Of a stretch of DNA of 64,000 nt, positions 25,715 through 37,833 are shown one piece after another; position 1 is the stretch's first letter; each line of letters opens with the position of its first letter. Under the pieces are notes generated by a model. The model was not told the DNA's origin, ran no database searches, and worked only from the letters and a program-made list of their open reading frames with translations. The position numbers were made by a program, and so were the translations under genes. The stretch covers positions 186,001 through 250,000 of the forward strand of contig WHUZ01000053.1 of the NCBI GenBank assembly GCA_015179045.1, given 5' to 3'. This DNA is from Kalaharituber pfeilii. Taxonomy: Eukaryota; Ascomycota; Pezizomycetes; Pezizales; Pezizaceae.

Positions 25715-27201
25715 CTACGCCGCCCACGTGAATAGATGCAAATTTGAATCACACGCCTGCCTCAAGTTAAATCGGACTAAATAGATGTACCTACATACCC
25801 CCGCTTTTCGAATCTCAAAAGTGTACCACGTTTTCATGGAACATAGACAGAATCCGCTACTGGTCTCCCTGACCGACATACAATCCTTTGCAGCTAAATG
25901 GTGAAGCTCTTGGCTGAATAAAGGTACACTACTCAGTTTGACAATCTGAGTGTTTGAAAGTGATGTTAATAGAACCAGATTACCTAGCTAATATGACATA
26001 TCCAGGAGGTGCCAACACGACTAATTCCGGAGCGAGCCCCAACTTATTCCTTCCTGTTACTAGAACATGGCGATGCCATGCATTAGCGTTCGGGAAGGGA
26101 GTTACGCTGACCAAGGTAGAGAGCATAAGTAGAGTACCTCAGGCGACCTTTGCATTTGTCTTTAGATGCTCCTCGTTTCCGTTTGATAAGATCTATGAAC
26201 CTTTTTCAGTACTACAGCCCTCTGTGCTAATGTGACCCTAGTCATGAAGGCGGTTACATAGCGTCAATTCATGGGTATCCTTGTTGCTTGGAATGTGCGT
26301 AATCGAGCAGGAGTTTGTGACATAGCCGGTATCCAATTAGGGGGTTGACCGATCTCTAAATTAAGAGTGATTTTGCAAGATGTACCCTGCTACCTACCAT
26401 ATGCACTCCCTTGTGTGGAAATACTCGCTCGTTCCAATACTTTCTGAACGAGCGAGTAGTTGCCAAGTGTGACATTTTCAGCCTCAATGTCACGATATCG
26501 TCGCTCTAGGGCATGATCCCTTATGTTGTCAACATCATTCCTGGTGATTTGAGAGGCTGATCTGGACTGAGCGCAGTGCTTGAGCTTCTTGCCTGTGTAT
26601 TGGTATCTTAGAATACTGCTGGTCAATACATAAGAGTCGGCCCGAGGCTAGCAGAAGAGGGTATCGTAAAATGGTTTGGGAGGCTTATGTAATAATGGGT
26701 GGTTTTTAAGAGTATTCTCATCATGCTAGTCTCGTAACCACGTTTCATGCATGGATACAGTGGAGGAAAAGGGGGCCCGATTCTACATTTGCTGCATGTA
26801 GATTAACACTCAAGCGACTGTTCGCTGGTCGCATTACTTGGCTAATGGTTGATTAACTAATTCAAAATTCATAGTAGGTTTGTTGCCACATGGCTCAAGT
26901 ATTCAATTAGTAGATACAGTAGGTGTAGAATATCCGGACATTGAGTGTTAGGAAATATTGTCACTGAAGTAATGCACTGATGTAAGTGAAGATCAAATAC
27001 TAACCTAAATCGATTGTTTATTAAGTGTTTTGACAGCAATTTGAGTTAAGCTTTTGAATTTACACTTTTCTATATCAATGAGATTTTGGCAAGTTGACTG
27101 AAGTATTGATACGTTGACTAGCTATCATCTACTGTCAGTTAAGTATTAGTAAATAATAATAGTACTACAAACAGAGGTCTCAAATACGGCAGCAACTACC
27201 G

Positions 27202-27894
27202 ACATAAGAGCAAGAAAACAAACGCGCGCTAGTTTGGTCTTGGCAGAACTCAGGCGCGGTTCGTGCAATCTTGGCATTACTAAGCACAGGAATGCAATTA
27301 TACATGGGCTAATCTCCAGCATCTCTACTCTGTAACGGTGGTAAACGCAGACAGTACCGTCCGCCAGGCCAAAAAGACACTTGACTAGTGATGCTCGCTA
27401 ATTCTCTATGTATCTCATCTCATATAGCCATTGTGCGACTGCGACGCATTTGCGCATTTTTTTGCGTGCTCCACCAGCCGCCCACCCTATGGTCGACGTC
27501 ACGGTGACCCTGTAACATTTTTATTTTTATTTTTAAATATCATTACCACCCTTTAGGCTATGACGAGACTAACTACAAAAGAAATAAAGAAATAAAGATA
27601 TACAGTAAAATGGCATACCATACTCCACTTCTGCCACAGTAAGGAAAAGCTCTTTTGACCCCGTAACATACTCGATATATAATATCTCCTACTCTTCCTC
27701 TAATACTCATCCGCCTGCCAACGGAAATCATATTCGGGCCCATCTTCCTCAGTATCACTAATGATTGGAAAGAAAACTACAGGCTACACTGTTTTCCATT
27801 CAACCTAGCACGTGCCCGTGCATGATACACGCGCACTGACGCTGAGAGGTTTGCCAAGACCGAACTAGCGCGCGTTTGTTTTCTTGCTCTTATG
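27202..27894. mobile_element. TIR element with CAAACGCGCGCTAG core, copy 1
   Basis: Terminal inverted repeats of about 44 bp with one mismatch. The left arm begins ACATAAGAGCAAGAAAACAA and ends GGTCTTGGCA; the right arm is its complement ending at 27,894. Total length is about 690 bp. The right half (minus strand, about 27,573-27,758) can encode VGDIIYRVCYG, also present in copy 2. The left half is homologous, inverted, to 39,650-40,220. No transposase was recognised, so it is non-autonomous. Confidence 0.8.
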
Positions 27895-28444
27895 TGAGTT
27901 AATACGGTAGTCTTGTACCTAGCCACTACTAAGCAGTATCCTACAAGTATCACTACAGCTTAAGTCTATGGTGTTGCATAGTCAAAGCACTGCAATGCTG
28001 AAATGAAGTTAGCAGGAGTTGAATCTTGTTAGTATATTGAGAGCAGTACTACAGTCACATTGCAAAAGAAAGTGTACACCTAAATTTGTATAATTTGATG
28101 TCTTAGACCTGCATACGCGCTATTACCGCCACTTACGCCAATATAGAACTTCGAAACGCAGTTGAATTTTAACATTAAGACAAAGAAATGAAGACGACTC
28201 TTGAAGAAGATTAAAGGTCAATAAGAAATATACTGCTACCTATCTATAACTATATCTACATAAAAAAGAAATCCACCCTATTCATAAAGACTCTCAAGTT
28301 CGTCTCTTCTGCCAAACATGCCATCTCTCTAACTAAACATGCCGCCTCGTCTACCAAAGGTATCACCTCTAAAAAACTCCACACTGAATGCTAAAAAGAA
28401 AAGATAGAAACAAAATACTAAGGTTAACTGGCTTGCTAATGGAC

Positions 28445-28575
28445 CTAGTATTTGGTGTACCAGCCTTCAGCCTTAATGACTGCAGCAACTCGCTTAGGCA
28501 TAGACTTGTAGAGTGCACTGAGAAGTGAACTAGGAATTTCTTTCCAAACAGCATTTAAGGCATCTTTCAATGCTT
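28445..28575 (-). pseudogene. Tc1/mariner transposase C-terminal fragment
   Basis: Minus-strand reading frame ending WKEIPSSLLSALYKSMPKR then VAAVIKAEGWYTKY and a stop. This is the characteristic C-terminus of Tc1/mariner DDE transposases (W..IP...L..L..SMP.R...VI...G..TKY). No catalytic domain upstream and no clear flanking inverted repeats were found, so it is a relic. Confidence 0.8.
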
Positions 28576-29292
28576 CCCTTTTAGCCGGAATATAGCACAA
28601 TGTTGAGAGACATACGCGCGTGTATGTCTTAATCAAGTATAGGCCCAAAGATTATGCAAAGGGGGTAGGGGAAAGTGCTCAGAAGCGCTATGCGCGCATA
28701 AATGTACGCCACTTGACAGGGGGAAGTACTTATACCGGCATATATACCGGAACACCGGGGGTTGTCGGCAGGGGTGGCGAAGTGGTCTGTGTGTTGTAGG
28801 AAGCTGTAGTGAGAGAGTGGGACTCGTTGAGTGCAGATACTTTTCTCTACCTTCTAGAAAGCATGCCTAGACGTATGGCTGCCGAAATTGCTGCTAATGG
28901 AAGACACACAAATGGAGTCGCAGTAATTCATATATTTACCCTTGAACATTCAATTCAAAAATTGGCTTTGTTTCCTAGCCATACCTAGTCTCGTAACCTG
29001 ACGCTGACTAAGCGGAGTTTCATGCATGACTTAGCCCATGCCCCTGGTATTCCGGTATTTATGCTGGTATACGAGTAGGTATGACTTTTTCTCGAAAAGG
29101 TTTGTATGGGATTTACACATAGAATTACGACACGTAGTTTTTCTCTGCATATAAGTTAACAAAGTGTTGCATAATTTCATTTGAGTACCATAACAGCAAA
29201 GCCGATCTGGCACTCTTCTAACTAATGGCAGGAGTCTTTCTTTTATCATTTTATTCCACTTGTCCTGAAGCTTTTCTATTTCATTTGTGCAT

Positions 29293-29694
29293 TCATCTAA
29301 AGTAATAATTCAAACACGCTCAACTCAAGTAGTTAGTTTCTCGATTGTGCATTTCATGACCGAAATCTTTGCGTGCCGAGCTTGGAATTTCAGTTCGCTG
29401 TTGTATGAGGCCAGAACAAAGGCATATGCTGTATGCCATGATGTGCTAATAGTGGTGGGTGGAATTGAAGCTAGGTACAGAGTATTTGTTATGGAAGGGC
29501 TTTCACAAGAAGTTATTCTTGGAAGACCATGGGAGCGTTTGGTACAATCTAAGCATGACAATAGAGATGATGGAAGGTACTATACCACAATCTATGATAA
29601 GCAGGGAAATTTGGCAACGTTCTGTTCAATGCAAGCGAAGCATGAGCGCAATCGTAGCAAGGCTAGGCAGGCGGGAAAAGAATGCAGTCAGTAA
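29293..29694 (+). pseudogene. Gypsy-like gag-pol protease-region fragment
   Basis: Open frame with VCHDVLIVVGGIEARYRVFV, EGLSQEVILGRPWERLV and GRYYTTIYDKQGNLATF. The hydrophobic block, the ...VFV strand and ILGRPWE match the retropepsin-like region of Ty3/gypsy gag-pol proteins. The catalytic DSGA-type motif is not visible upstream, and no reverse transcriptase or LTR was found nearby, so this is an isolated decayed piece. Confidence 0.65.
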
Positions 29695-30536
29695 TGAACC
29701 CGGCCATTGCTGACTGTCAAAAGGATTGCCTGGGAATTCACGTTGAGAGATATGAGGATGAGCGGGGAAGACGCAGAATAAAACCTGAAGGAAATGAGAA
29801 TTGGGAGAAGCAGCAGAAGCGAGAAGGAATTGAAATGTGGTGGGTGTATTGAGCTTTGATATTGACTGGTTTTTTGTTGTTCTTTTTTTTTTTATTTTGG
29901 ATTGGTTTTCTTCTTTGGATGGTTCGAACGCAGAGGGCCGCTGTTCTAGGAGAGGGGAGTAGTATGTGGTAGTAACCACGGCACGGATGGAAAGAATAAG
30001 GCCAAACGCGGCCCGGAGCGGTACTCATTGGTAGGGCTATATGATGATGCGTATATATGCTAAGGAAGCGAGCTTAAATTTAGCACGCGAGATGTGGATG
30101 TATAGGCTCAGTTAGAAGGTGAAAGGTGGTCTATAAATTGATGTAGATAGGACTGTATGGGAAAAGCAAGCAAGCAGCAACAGATATGGATACGCAGATA
30201 TGGATAGATCAGACCTTGACATTTGACCATTGAGACCGCCCTTGAGACTTCGTTCCGCCAGCTCTAGATACCGGTACCCCGTGCGAAACAGTGCATGCTG
30301 TTGAGCCTTCATCACATTTTCAAACGGGTGATTCGAGGCTGTGACTGGGAAATGGAGTTGTGTGGGTTGGTTGAAAACAAACGTAAAGCGTGTAGCTACA
30401 TGAAGCGTGTAGGAATGCCAGTAGAGTAACAAGTATTATTACATACAGTCACTGAGCAAAAGTCTTGGTGAAAAGGGCCTGAGCGTCACGTGTTGATAAT
30501 GTGACACGCTTGATATTTTGTACCATAACAACCACG

Positions 30537-30960
30537 ATGCCACCAAAAACAACCCGACGAGAGATGACAAACATAGAGAAGGGTATGATAATTGCTCTTC
30601 TTTATTTACAATATAAAATTGCTGCAATTAGTAGCATAGTCGGACGCCCATGGTCAACTATCAAGAATTTTGTTGTTAGGCGTGAAATTCGGCAGTCAGA
30701 TGAAAACCTTCCCAGAAGCGGCAGACCTCCGAAATTGAACAGAAGACAAAGGCAGCATATTTGGCAATATGTTAGAAAGCATAAAAGAGCCTCATGTGAG
30801 GAAGTGCGAGATGCATGCTGCCCTAACGTGTCGGTGTGGGCCCTGAACCGGTATTTACGCGCATATGGCCTTAAGAAGTGGCTAGCCAAGTATCGACCAA
30901 AATTAACGCCAGAACGAGCTTCCGCAAGACTCCAATGGGCCCTAGAACGCAAGGATTGGA
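30537..30960 (+). pseudogene. Truncated Tc1/mariner transposase (DNA-binding half)
   Basis: N-terminal about 141 residues of a Tc1-like transposase: two HTH units joined by the Arg/Pro GRPPK hook, then LTPERASARLQWALERKDW, where the catalytic domain should begin. The frame runs straight into the nested element at 30,967. It could only make a DNA-binding fragment. Confidence 0.85.
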
Positions 30961-30966
30961 CTATTA

Positions 30967-31353
30967 GCGGTATTCAGATTAGAAAAATCTGGCCAGATTT
31001 TCCGGATTTCAGAATTTTATCAAGTCCGGAAAATCCGGTCATCTCCATACAAAATTTTATCTGGTATTTTCATGTTATAAACCAGTTAAACCGGTTTATT
31101 TTCGCGTTTTTTTGCAGAAAAAATCTGGTCGGATTTTTGCGACAACTGCATATATATGATGCATTTTGCAGGCCTTGATGCAATATTCAGGACCTGGTGT
31201 GCATAAATTCCAGTGGATTTTTGGACCCAAAACCAGTTTCCGATTTGACAAAAAATCCGACTTTCACAAGAGGGTACTCAGACTACAGACTGGATAAACT
31301 GGTTTGTCCGCCGGATTCCATTTTATATGAGGACAGTCTAATCTGAATACCGC
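30967..31353. mobile_element. Nested 387-bp MITE-like element
   Basis: Inverted repeats GCGGTATTCAGATTAG (30967-30982) and its complement (31338-31353), each flanked by TA. It sits inside the Tc1 transposase frame. No coding capacity is evident. It is rich in CCGGATTTT-like words in both orientations. Confidence 0.8.
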
Positions 31354-31630
31354 TATTGATCGGGTCAATGGTTGTTGAGATATATCAATTTTTGTTCATG
31401 CAGACAGTGTCGCAACTGGGCGCACTGACCTGTTGCACCAAGACTTTTGCTCAGTGACTGTAACAACGAAGTGGATCCTAGCAACTATCCCTGCCACGTT
31501 GTATGCACCTTTTCACGCTTCTGAAGACTTACCCTTGATACCGAGTACAGTTATGTATGAGTACACCTTGCTATACCGGGCGACCAAATTCTAACACTTT
31601 CTGTCCGGTTTACCCGAGCGTCCGGTACAG

Positions 31631-32191
31631 TACCTAGACAAAATTGTACGCCACCCCCCTCACTATGCAATAATAGGAAAAGCCCATATGCACTGCATTG
31701 ACCTCTGTATATGCAGCTGAAAGAGATTGCCTTTGCATTATCAAGAGAAGTCATGTGATACTGGACACATGCTGTAACGGATCTGGTAAATGCAGAGAGT
31801 TACCGTCAAAAAGACACTTGACTTGCGTAGCTATAGTACCTATTTATGCGACTGCAACGCCGTTCCGGCTGTCGCATATCGCTTGCATACAATGTATGTG
31901 CATCCACCGACCGCCCGCCCTACGGAGTACGGTTGCAGTGAACCCGTAACAGTATCCCGATCTAGGGGCAACTTTGCCGGGTTGCTATATACAGTAAGTC
32001 TGCCCCCACCCCTGGCCGTCGTGGGTTATTCCTAGAAGTTTATGTATTGGAGTTAAGTTTGATGTTTTTTTTGGTTATGAGGGCTTGATCTACTAGTACT
32101 TTCCTATTGCATCATGGAGGTCAATGCAGTGCATATGCGCTTTTCCTATTAGTGCATAGTGAGGGGGGTGGCGTACAATTTTGTCTAGGCA
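31631..32191. mobile_element. Inverted-repeat element with ~75-bp arms
   Basis: The sequence at 31631-31705 recurs as reverse complement at 32117-32191 with few differences (shared words GTACGCCACCCCCCTCACTA and TGCACTGCATTGACCTC). Between the arms, 31,771-31,955 is a diverged copy of part of the CAAACGCGCGCTAG family (GGTAAA.GCAGA, AAAAAGACACTTGACT, CGCCC.CCCTA). Confidence 0.75.
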
Positions 32192-32859
32192 CTATAACAA
32201 ATTTTGCAGGGGCACTTGCCATCAGGTAAAGACCTTAGTAAGCCAATTGAGAGATACAATATGCCTGGAGACTGGTGTTCCAGTGGAGTATTCTCTTCTC
32301 AATCTCCTAAGATATTACAGAACTTTGAACATTGAATTCAAGATATTGAGAATACTTCAATAATACCATTATAACACACAGAAGGTACAGAAGAAGTTTC
32401 ATGTTTGAGGCCTTTGTCTGGTTCAGCTAGGTGTATGTAATTTTTGTTGTCCGGTCCAGTTTAATTAGGTGTCCGGTATAGCTAATTTTTTGTATGTGAA
32501 TTGCAAAAACCGTCAAGGGTCCTCCGGTAGAGCTAGGTAAAACTGTACTCTACTACAGGCGGCTGCAGTACTGCCCTAGTCTGGTTGCATTACCCACCCA
32601 TAGAGGGTAACTAGAGAGGCGAATTACCACTGGAGTCAATTCAGAGCGCTATGCAGTGCATAGTGAAAAAATGCGGCAGGGGCAGTGACAAGGAACGTTG
32701 GGCCAGCCTGGCCCGAATTTCTTTCGGCTGGCCTTATTAACAGGGGAGCAACCGCTAGATGGGGGGTCGTCCAAGGGTCCCCAGTTAATTACTGGCCCAG
32801 TGGCGCACCCCCCGGTTTTGACTCCAACTTCAATTCGCAATCTCTCTATTTTGCCCAAC

Positions 32860-32935
32860 TTGTTCTCATACCCAGACGGGCACGGAGTGCTGCCGAGAGG
32901 TGCAAAGGCCCAATACTTATCAGTCTGGTTGCACT
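32860..32935. mobile_element. Decayed micro-element, third copy
   Basis: Begins TTGTTCTCATACCCAGAC and shares the internal word GAGAGGTGCAAA.GCCCA with the 86-bp micro-element at 43,018. The right end is eroded (AGTCTGGTTGCAC instead of AGTCTGGGCACGAGAACAA). Confidence 0.65.
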
Positions 32936-35793
32936 ACCCTAGTGCTAACCGCCCAAATGCATAGCGATAATCAAACTACTTACTGACCCCCTCACAATGT
33001 ATCGAACCCCGAACGAAGCGAGTGGGGTCCTCTCTCAACTCAAGTATCTCTGTCTATGATACAGCCTGATGGAGCCCCAGCGGTGGGGAGGTATGGGAGT
33101 AAGAGCGTGGTGGTACGGAGGGCCTCCCGGGCGGGAGGCCAGTTACTGTATTATTCACCAAGGCTTGGGGGGAATGCTGCACCGATATTTGACCAACCAC
33201 TTATTACTGACGTTTGCTCTAGACCTACAATGAACCGAGGTTTTAGCACATCTGCCACGTATTGAAAGACGTTAGATACAAGCACATATATGTATTAACT
33301 ATTGCGAATGAGCCTCAGGCTGGTGGAAAAACTGCACTAAGCTTCCGTTAGGTAATTCCTGCCTAACCGTCAAATTGGATGCCCTTTTTCCTGTATAGTA
33401 GCTGGGACGAAATGTTGTTCTGCTAAGACGCAAGTATGTACCTGTAACTGCTAAGGTATGTTTCCCCCGCCCACCTGCCGTTCTCTAATCTCGTGACCAG
33501 ACTATCCTTTTTCAAAGGATATGAGGCTGTATGAAACCGAGCAGCGTTCCACTATCAAACCTCGTGAGTTATGACTATCCGAATCCTCTAGAAAATTTCG
33601 ATTTGATTGATTATTTACAGCTGTACAGTCTTTCCAGCTTCCTCATCATGGATAACCCGGAGCAATAAAACATTCCAGCTGTGAACGAATTCTTGCGGCA
33701 ATCGGGATTAGATCAACGTTTAGATAGGATGGATCAAACATTTGGATAGGATGGAACAGAGTCTGGGCTAGTCTGGTTGCAACCAGACGCACGAAAACGT
33801 CGTTTCCTCGCTATGTAGTCCGTAAGTCGAGCAGCTACTTCTCCACAGGTACTCTGAAGCAAATGCGAGGATATGGCTGCCATCAGTAGCTCCTAAACAA
33901 TTCTGAAAACAATGGGTAAAAACTTTGGATTGACCAATATCTGATGTGGACTAATAGCACGAGGAAGCCAGACTGTTTCACCATGAAGCTGTAATAATAC
34001 TTTGAGAACTTCATGGAAATGGTGATGAATTATATCTCCATTATGTTGGACTCTCTCTTGAACCTCTCAATTTGAATATCCACGGCCAACAATGGCTATA
34101 AAAATATAGCTACCTTCTCTTCTACGTCCACTCAAGATGGTTTTACAAGTTTCGGAGTTGTTAACCACTCCCAAAGTATCTTAAAAATTTGGAGAGGCAT
34201 GCGAAGGATGCCGTAAGCTATGTATGCATTTCTTTGCAATGCCGATGTCCGCATAGGAGGTTTATTACAAAATAACACTATGTACTCTGTTACTTCAATT
34301 CCAATTGTCAGTAATAGATCCAGAGTGGGGATTTCGTCTGGGTTGAGTTCTGCCATGATAGCTGCAATCAGGCTATAGCAAGCCAAATGATGCATGGCTA
34401 TAGTACTCGCGCGAGACTACTCCGTTGCACAATTTCAATTTTTGCTGGTGGAAACTCTCAGTTAGTGAAACGAAGTCGTTTGGTTTCCATATTTTCTGCT
34501 TGAAAACTCTACTATACGTGGCCAGCCAAACATGGCCTAATCTGCTCGGTTGAAGACTTGTTTTTGCAATGAAAAAAAGTGCATTGGTTAGATACAAGTA
34601 GTATAGTAATTGATGAGTGTAATGCTTGGCTCAATTCGTACTCAGTGGCGGGACACCTTAGTGACATTTAATGGACGGAAGGAAAAACAACGTACCAAAG
34701 ATGATGGATGGGACAACGGATATGAAAGATAATTATTAGATAAGTCACGAACAACGTAGTAGCACATAATTATTACATGTAAACAGCCCAGAGCCAGGTC
34801 AGGAAGGCATCCAAAGTAGAGCACCCCATTAAGGAAAAACAAACCCAGGTAAAGAGAGGATGATAAAACAAACGTATTGGACTAACGTGGCCGTGGTATC
34901 TTGCTGGGGAATTTAGCTGGTAACGGCTCGGAGCTCTTTAACTTCGCCTAGGGTACATCTTGTAGATGGATACTGTGGAGGAAAAAGGGCATAGATTTTG
35001 ACGGTCCTCGGGTGATTGGCTGAAACTGGTCAAACGATCATCGGTGAATTATTCCTGGATAGGAAGTAATTGAGCAAGCAACCTGACAACTGGTCGATGG
35101 TTGTGATCAATGGAAACGTCGATTTTTATGTCCCTTTTCCTCCACAGTACTCTTCTTCACCTCTCACTCTCTTTTTTTTTTCTCTCTTTCCTTTGTTTTT
35201 TGTCGTTTCAATACTTTCTCGTTCATGTGTTCCGTACTTATTGTATTACCTATCGCCAGCAGTGCTTGCCCCTGTTTGAACATTGACAGGTTTAGACCAA
35301 ACCCAGAACCAGACCCAGACCATGAACCCAAATCCCAATCTAACCAAGTGTTTTGATAAAAGAAAAAAAAAAAAGCCCCTTGGACCAAATCCCCTCGTGC
35401 AAAAAGTAATGTAAACGTGGATAAAGAAAAAAGGAAAGGGAACAAAATACAAAAAGGACTAGGACTAAGAATAAAAAGTTACACAAAGATACTGAATGTA
35501 CCCCAAGCCGCCCATACCCATTTCCAGACTAAAATAAAATAAATGAAAAAAAGGTTAAAGCGGAAAATCATTACCCTCAATATTCAAATGTTCAACTCAA
35601 CCAGCAAATCAAATATATTGTCTTTTTGTTGCCCCAACACCAACGAATATGCCAACCGCTCTTTGCCCAAATACAATTTCCCACAACTAAAAGAGTATTC
35701 CGTATCTAGCCGAAACCAGCGCCAAACTCAATGCCCCGAATCTCCCGACACGCCTGGAACCAGCCGGGGTTATAAACAGACACGACTTTGCAA

Positions 35794-37833
35794 TCAGACA
35801 GGGGTTCTGGATTGACCTCCGTTGAGATCTTTCCTTCTATCATCAGAAAGTGCCAGCGAGCCCAAGCCACCGCTCAAGAAAGAGAATGCCTCATCACCTG
35901 GAAGTCCGCCATACAAACCACCATTGTGACCAGCTCCTGTAAATGCTTGCTCCGCTGCAGACCTCTGATCAAAGGGTCCACCATTACCAGCTGCAGGCCC
36001 TAATCCTGCGTTAATTGGTGGGAAACCTCCACCCAACCCTGCAGGAAGTCCAAAACTTGACTGAGGGCCCCCACCAAAATGTTGACCAGGGAATGCACCT
36101 GCGCCCCCGCCAAACTGCCCTCCAATGGGACCAGCTCCAGCACCCAGTTGTCCTGGCCCTCCATAAGGCGACGGCGCGTCGACGGGTGACGAGAATGCTG
36201 TATCCGCAACAACTGCGGCACCGGCACGACTAGCACCGCATCTCAAACAACTAACATTTTTTGCAAAATTATGATATCCACATCCATCGGATCCACACTT
36301 CCAATCCCCAGCCCGAAATGGTACCATACCCCCGCTGTTAGGCATTCCCCTAGACGGCCCAAGAGCATGAGCACCTGCGTGCATAGCAGGCGGTTGCGGA
36401 GGAACCAATGATGCACTGGGATATGAGAAGGCAAACATGGCGTCCCCTCCTGGCGCTGCAGAAACAGCAGGATAAGAGCAGCGGAAGCAAGCAGTGCGAC
36501 GCTGAAAATTGGAGAAACCGCAAGATGGACATGTCCAATCTCCTGGTCTTGGTCTATTCTTGCTGGGAGGGAACGGCGTAAGAATATCCGCTGCGCGATC
36601 AAGAACGCGACTGCTGCTTGGTGAAACCTCAATGGCTTTCTCATTCAAGGCTCTTCCATTCATGCAAAGACTTTCGGCGGCCTGGAAATGGTTTTGTTAA
36701 TACGATTCAAGTCTCATCAAAAGAGAAATACATAGGCTACATCAACATACCTCCTCATGAGAAGAAAATACTGCAAATCCAGTTCCAGTTGGCTTATGTT
36801 GGTCTGGCGTACGCAGAGTCCAAAATGCAATTGGTCGGCCGCCATATTGAGTGAACCAGCTCTCAAGCTCGGATTGGGTGGTATCATGTGGCAAACCACT
36901 CATATGTAAGACTTTGCTCCTCTCACTCAAAAATGCCCGAACATCTGCCCTGGCATCCATAGGCCTTACAAGAACATCGGGATGCTGCTCTGGTGGCTGT
37001 GACTTCTTGATAAGACCGCGCAGTACTCTCGCAAGAGTAATTGCCTCATCTATTGCTCTCCGGGGCTGGGCTGGGGCAAGGGCTTGCAGATGAAATGGAA
37101 GGTTATGTTTTATAGGCGCCGATGACTGCACAGGCTCAACCTCTAATGCTGCACAGATATTTGCCAATGATGATGGTCCAAAAGTGAGGGTTTCCGGGTG
37201 GTGTGATTGCCAGCGGGAATACTCTGTACGAAGATCAAAAGTTCTCGAATGCTGTAAGTAGGGTGGTAGCACAACAGCTTTGTCTCTAGCCTCTCGCGGC
37301 AGCTGTACCCTAAGATCCCATGCATCGAGAGTGACAAAGGTGAAGTCCAGTTGCTGGGAAATAAGAAACTCCTGCGCAAATGCGTCGAAGCGGTTTATGG
37401 CGTCTCGAAATGATCCCGCAGAGCGGACATGCTCCCACGTGAGTGTGGTTAGACTCGCTATGCAATTCACAAAGAACCGTCAGTATACTTTTACTATAAT
37501 CGGATTCTCCATTCCTCGAGCTCGAATTAACTTCAAGTGATTCTCGTCTGAAGAGAGGAATTGAACGGTGGATACATACTGCAGAGCGGTGTAATTGGGG
37601 TATTCACTGGTCTAACAAGCACGCTTTCACGGTGAAGCTATGTTTTGAACATGTTAGTTGGTATAGTGACCGTGAAGCGTCGCAGCTGGGGAGCATCAGT
37701 CTCAAACCTCTTCCAAAGTCTTTGCATTGAGCAAAAGCCAGCCTATTTCAATTACCTCCGCTGAATCTTTCGTGACATAGACCCCATGTTCATCGCATGT
37801 TGTAGCGACGTGGATAACCACGTATCGATCCAT
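35794..37833 (-). CDS. NRP1: Nrp1-like RNA-binding protein: exonuclease-like, RRM and two RanBP2 zinc fingers
   Basis: Putative cytoplasmic RNA-binding protein of the asparagine-rich/Nrp1 group, associated with stress granules in yeast. Exons (minus): 37833-37708, 37637-37580, 37457-36751, 36681-35794, giving 592 aa. Residues about 1-210 form a DEDDh 3'-5' exonuclease-like fold (VIEIGWLLLNAKTLEELHRE; FVTLDAWDLRVQLP; RRAIDEAITLARVL). An RRM follows (KVLHMSGLPHDTTQSELESW; GTGFAVFSSHEEAAESL). Two RanBP2-type fingers come next: GDWTCPSCGFSNFQRRTACF with RC, and GDWKCGSDGCGYHNFAKNVS with CLRC. The tail is Gly/Pro-rich. The catalytic DxE of exonuclease motif I is replaced (VIHVATTCDE), so the domain is probably inactive. 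The gene is an island between two transposon blocks. Confidence 0.9.

Larger units (their letters stand above)
30444..31462 (+). mobile_element. Tc1/mariner element, internally decayed, with nested insertion
   Basis: Perfect 25-bp terminal inverted repeats starting CAGTCACTGAGC (30446-30470 and 31436-31460) flanked by TA on both sides, the Tc1/mariner target duplication. A transposase N-terminus starts at ATG 30537 and contains paired helix-turn-helix segments (IAAISSIVGRPWSTIKNFV; SCEEVRDACCPNVSVWALN) plus a GRPPK linker, ending at about 30,960. The DDE catalytic region is absent: a second element interrupts the frame, and only about 80 bp remain before the right terminus. Confidence 0.9.
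25880..35793. other. Transposon-rich, gene-free block
   Basis: About 10 kb with no intact host gene. Recognisable pieces are listed separately: a TIR element, a Tc1 C-terminal fragment, a gypsy-like protease fragment, a Tc1 element with a nested insertion, a long inverted-repeat element and a micro-element. The rest is AT-rich with many stops. A degenerate gag-like start may lie near 33,648 (MDNPEQ, then NEFLRQSGLDQRLDRMDQ), interrupted by stops. Minus-strand open frames at 34,132-34,597 have no recognisable domain. Confidence 0.7.

Noticed and set aside
29900..29960. GGTTCGAAC resembling a tRNA T-loop
   Set aside because: No matching acceptor stem, anticodon arm or D-loop around it.
34132..34597. 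Possible small minus-strand gene (two overlapping open frames)
   Set aside because: No recognised motif, the frames do not join with clear splice sites, and the location is in the transposon block; left as undecided non-coding.
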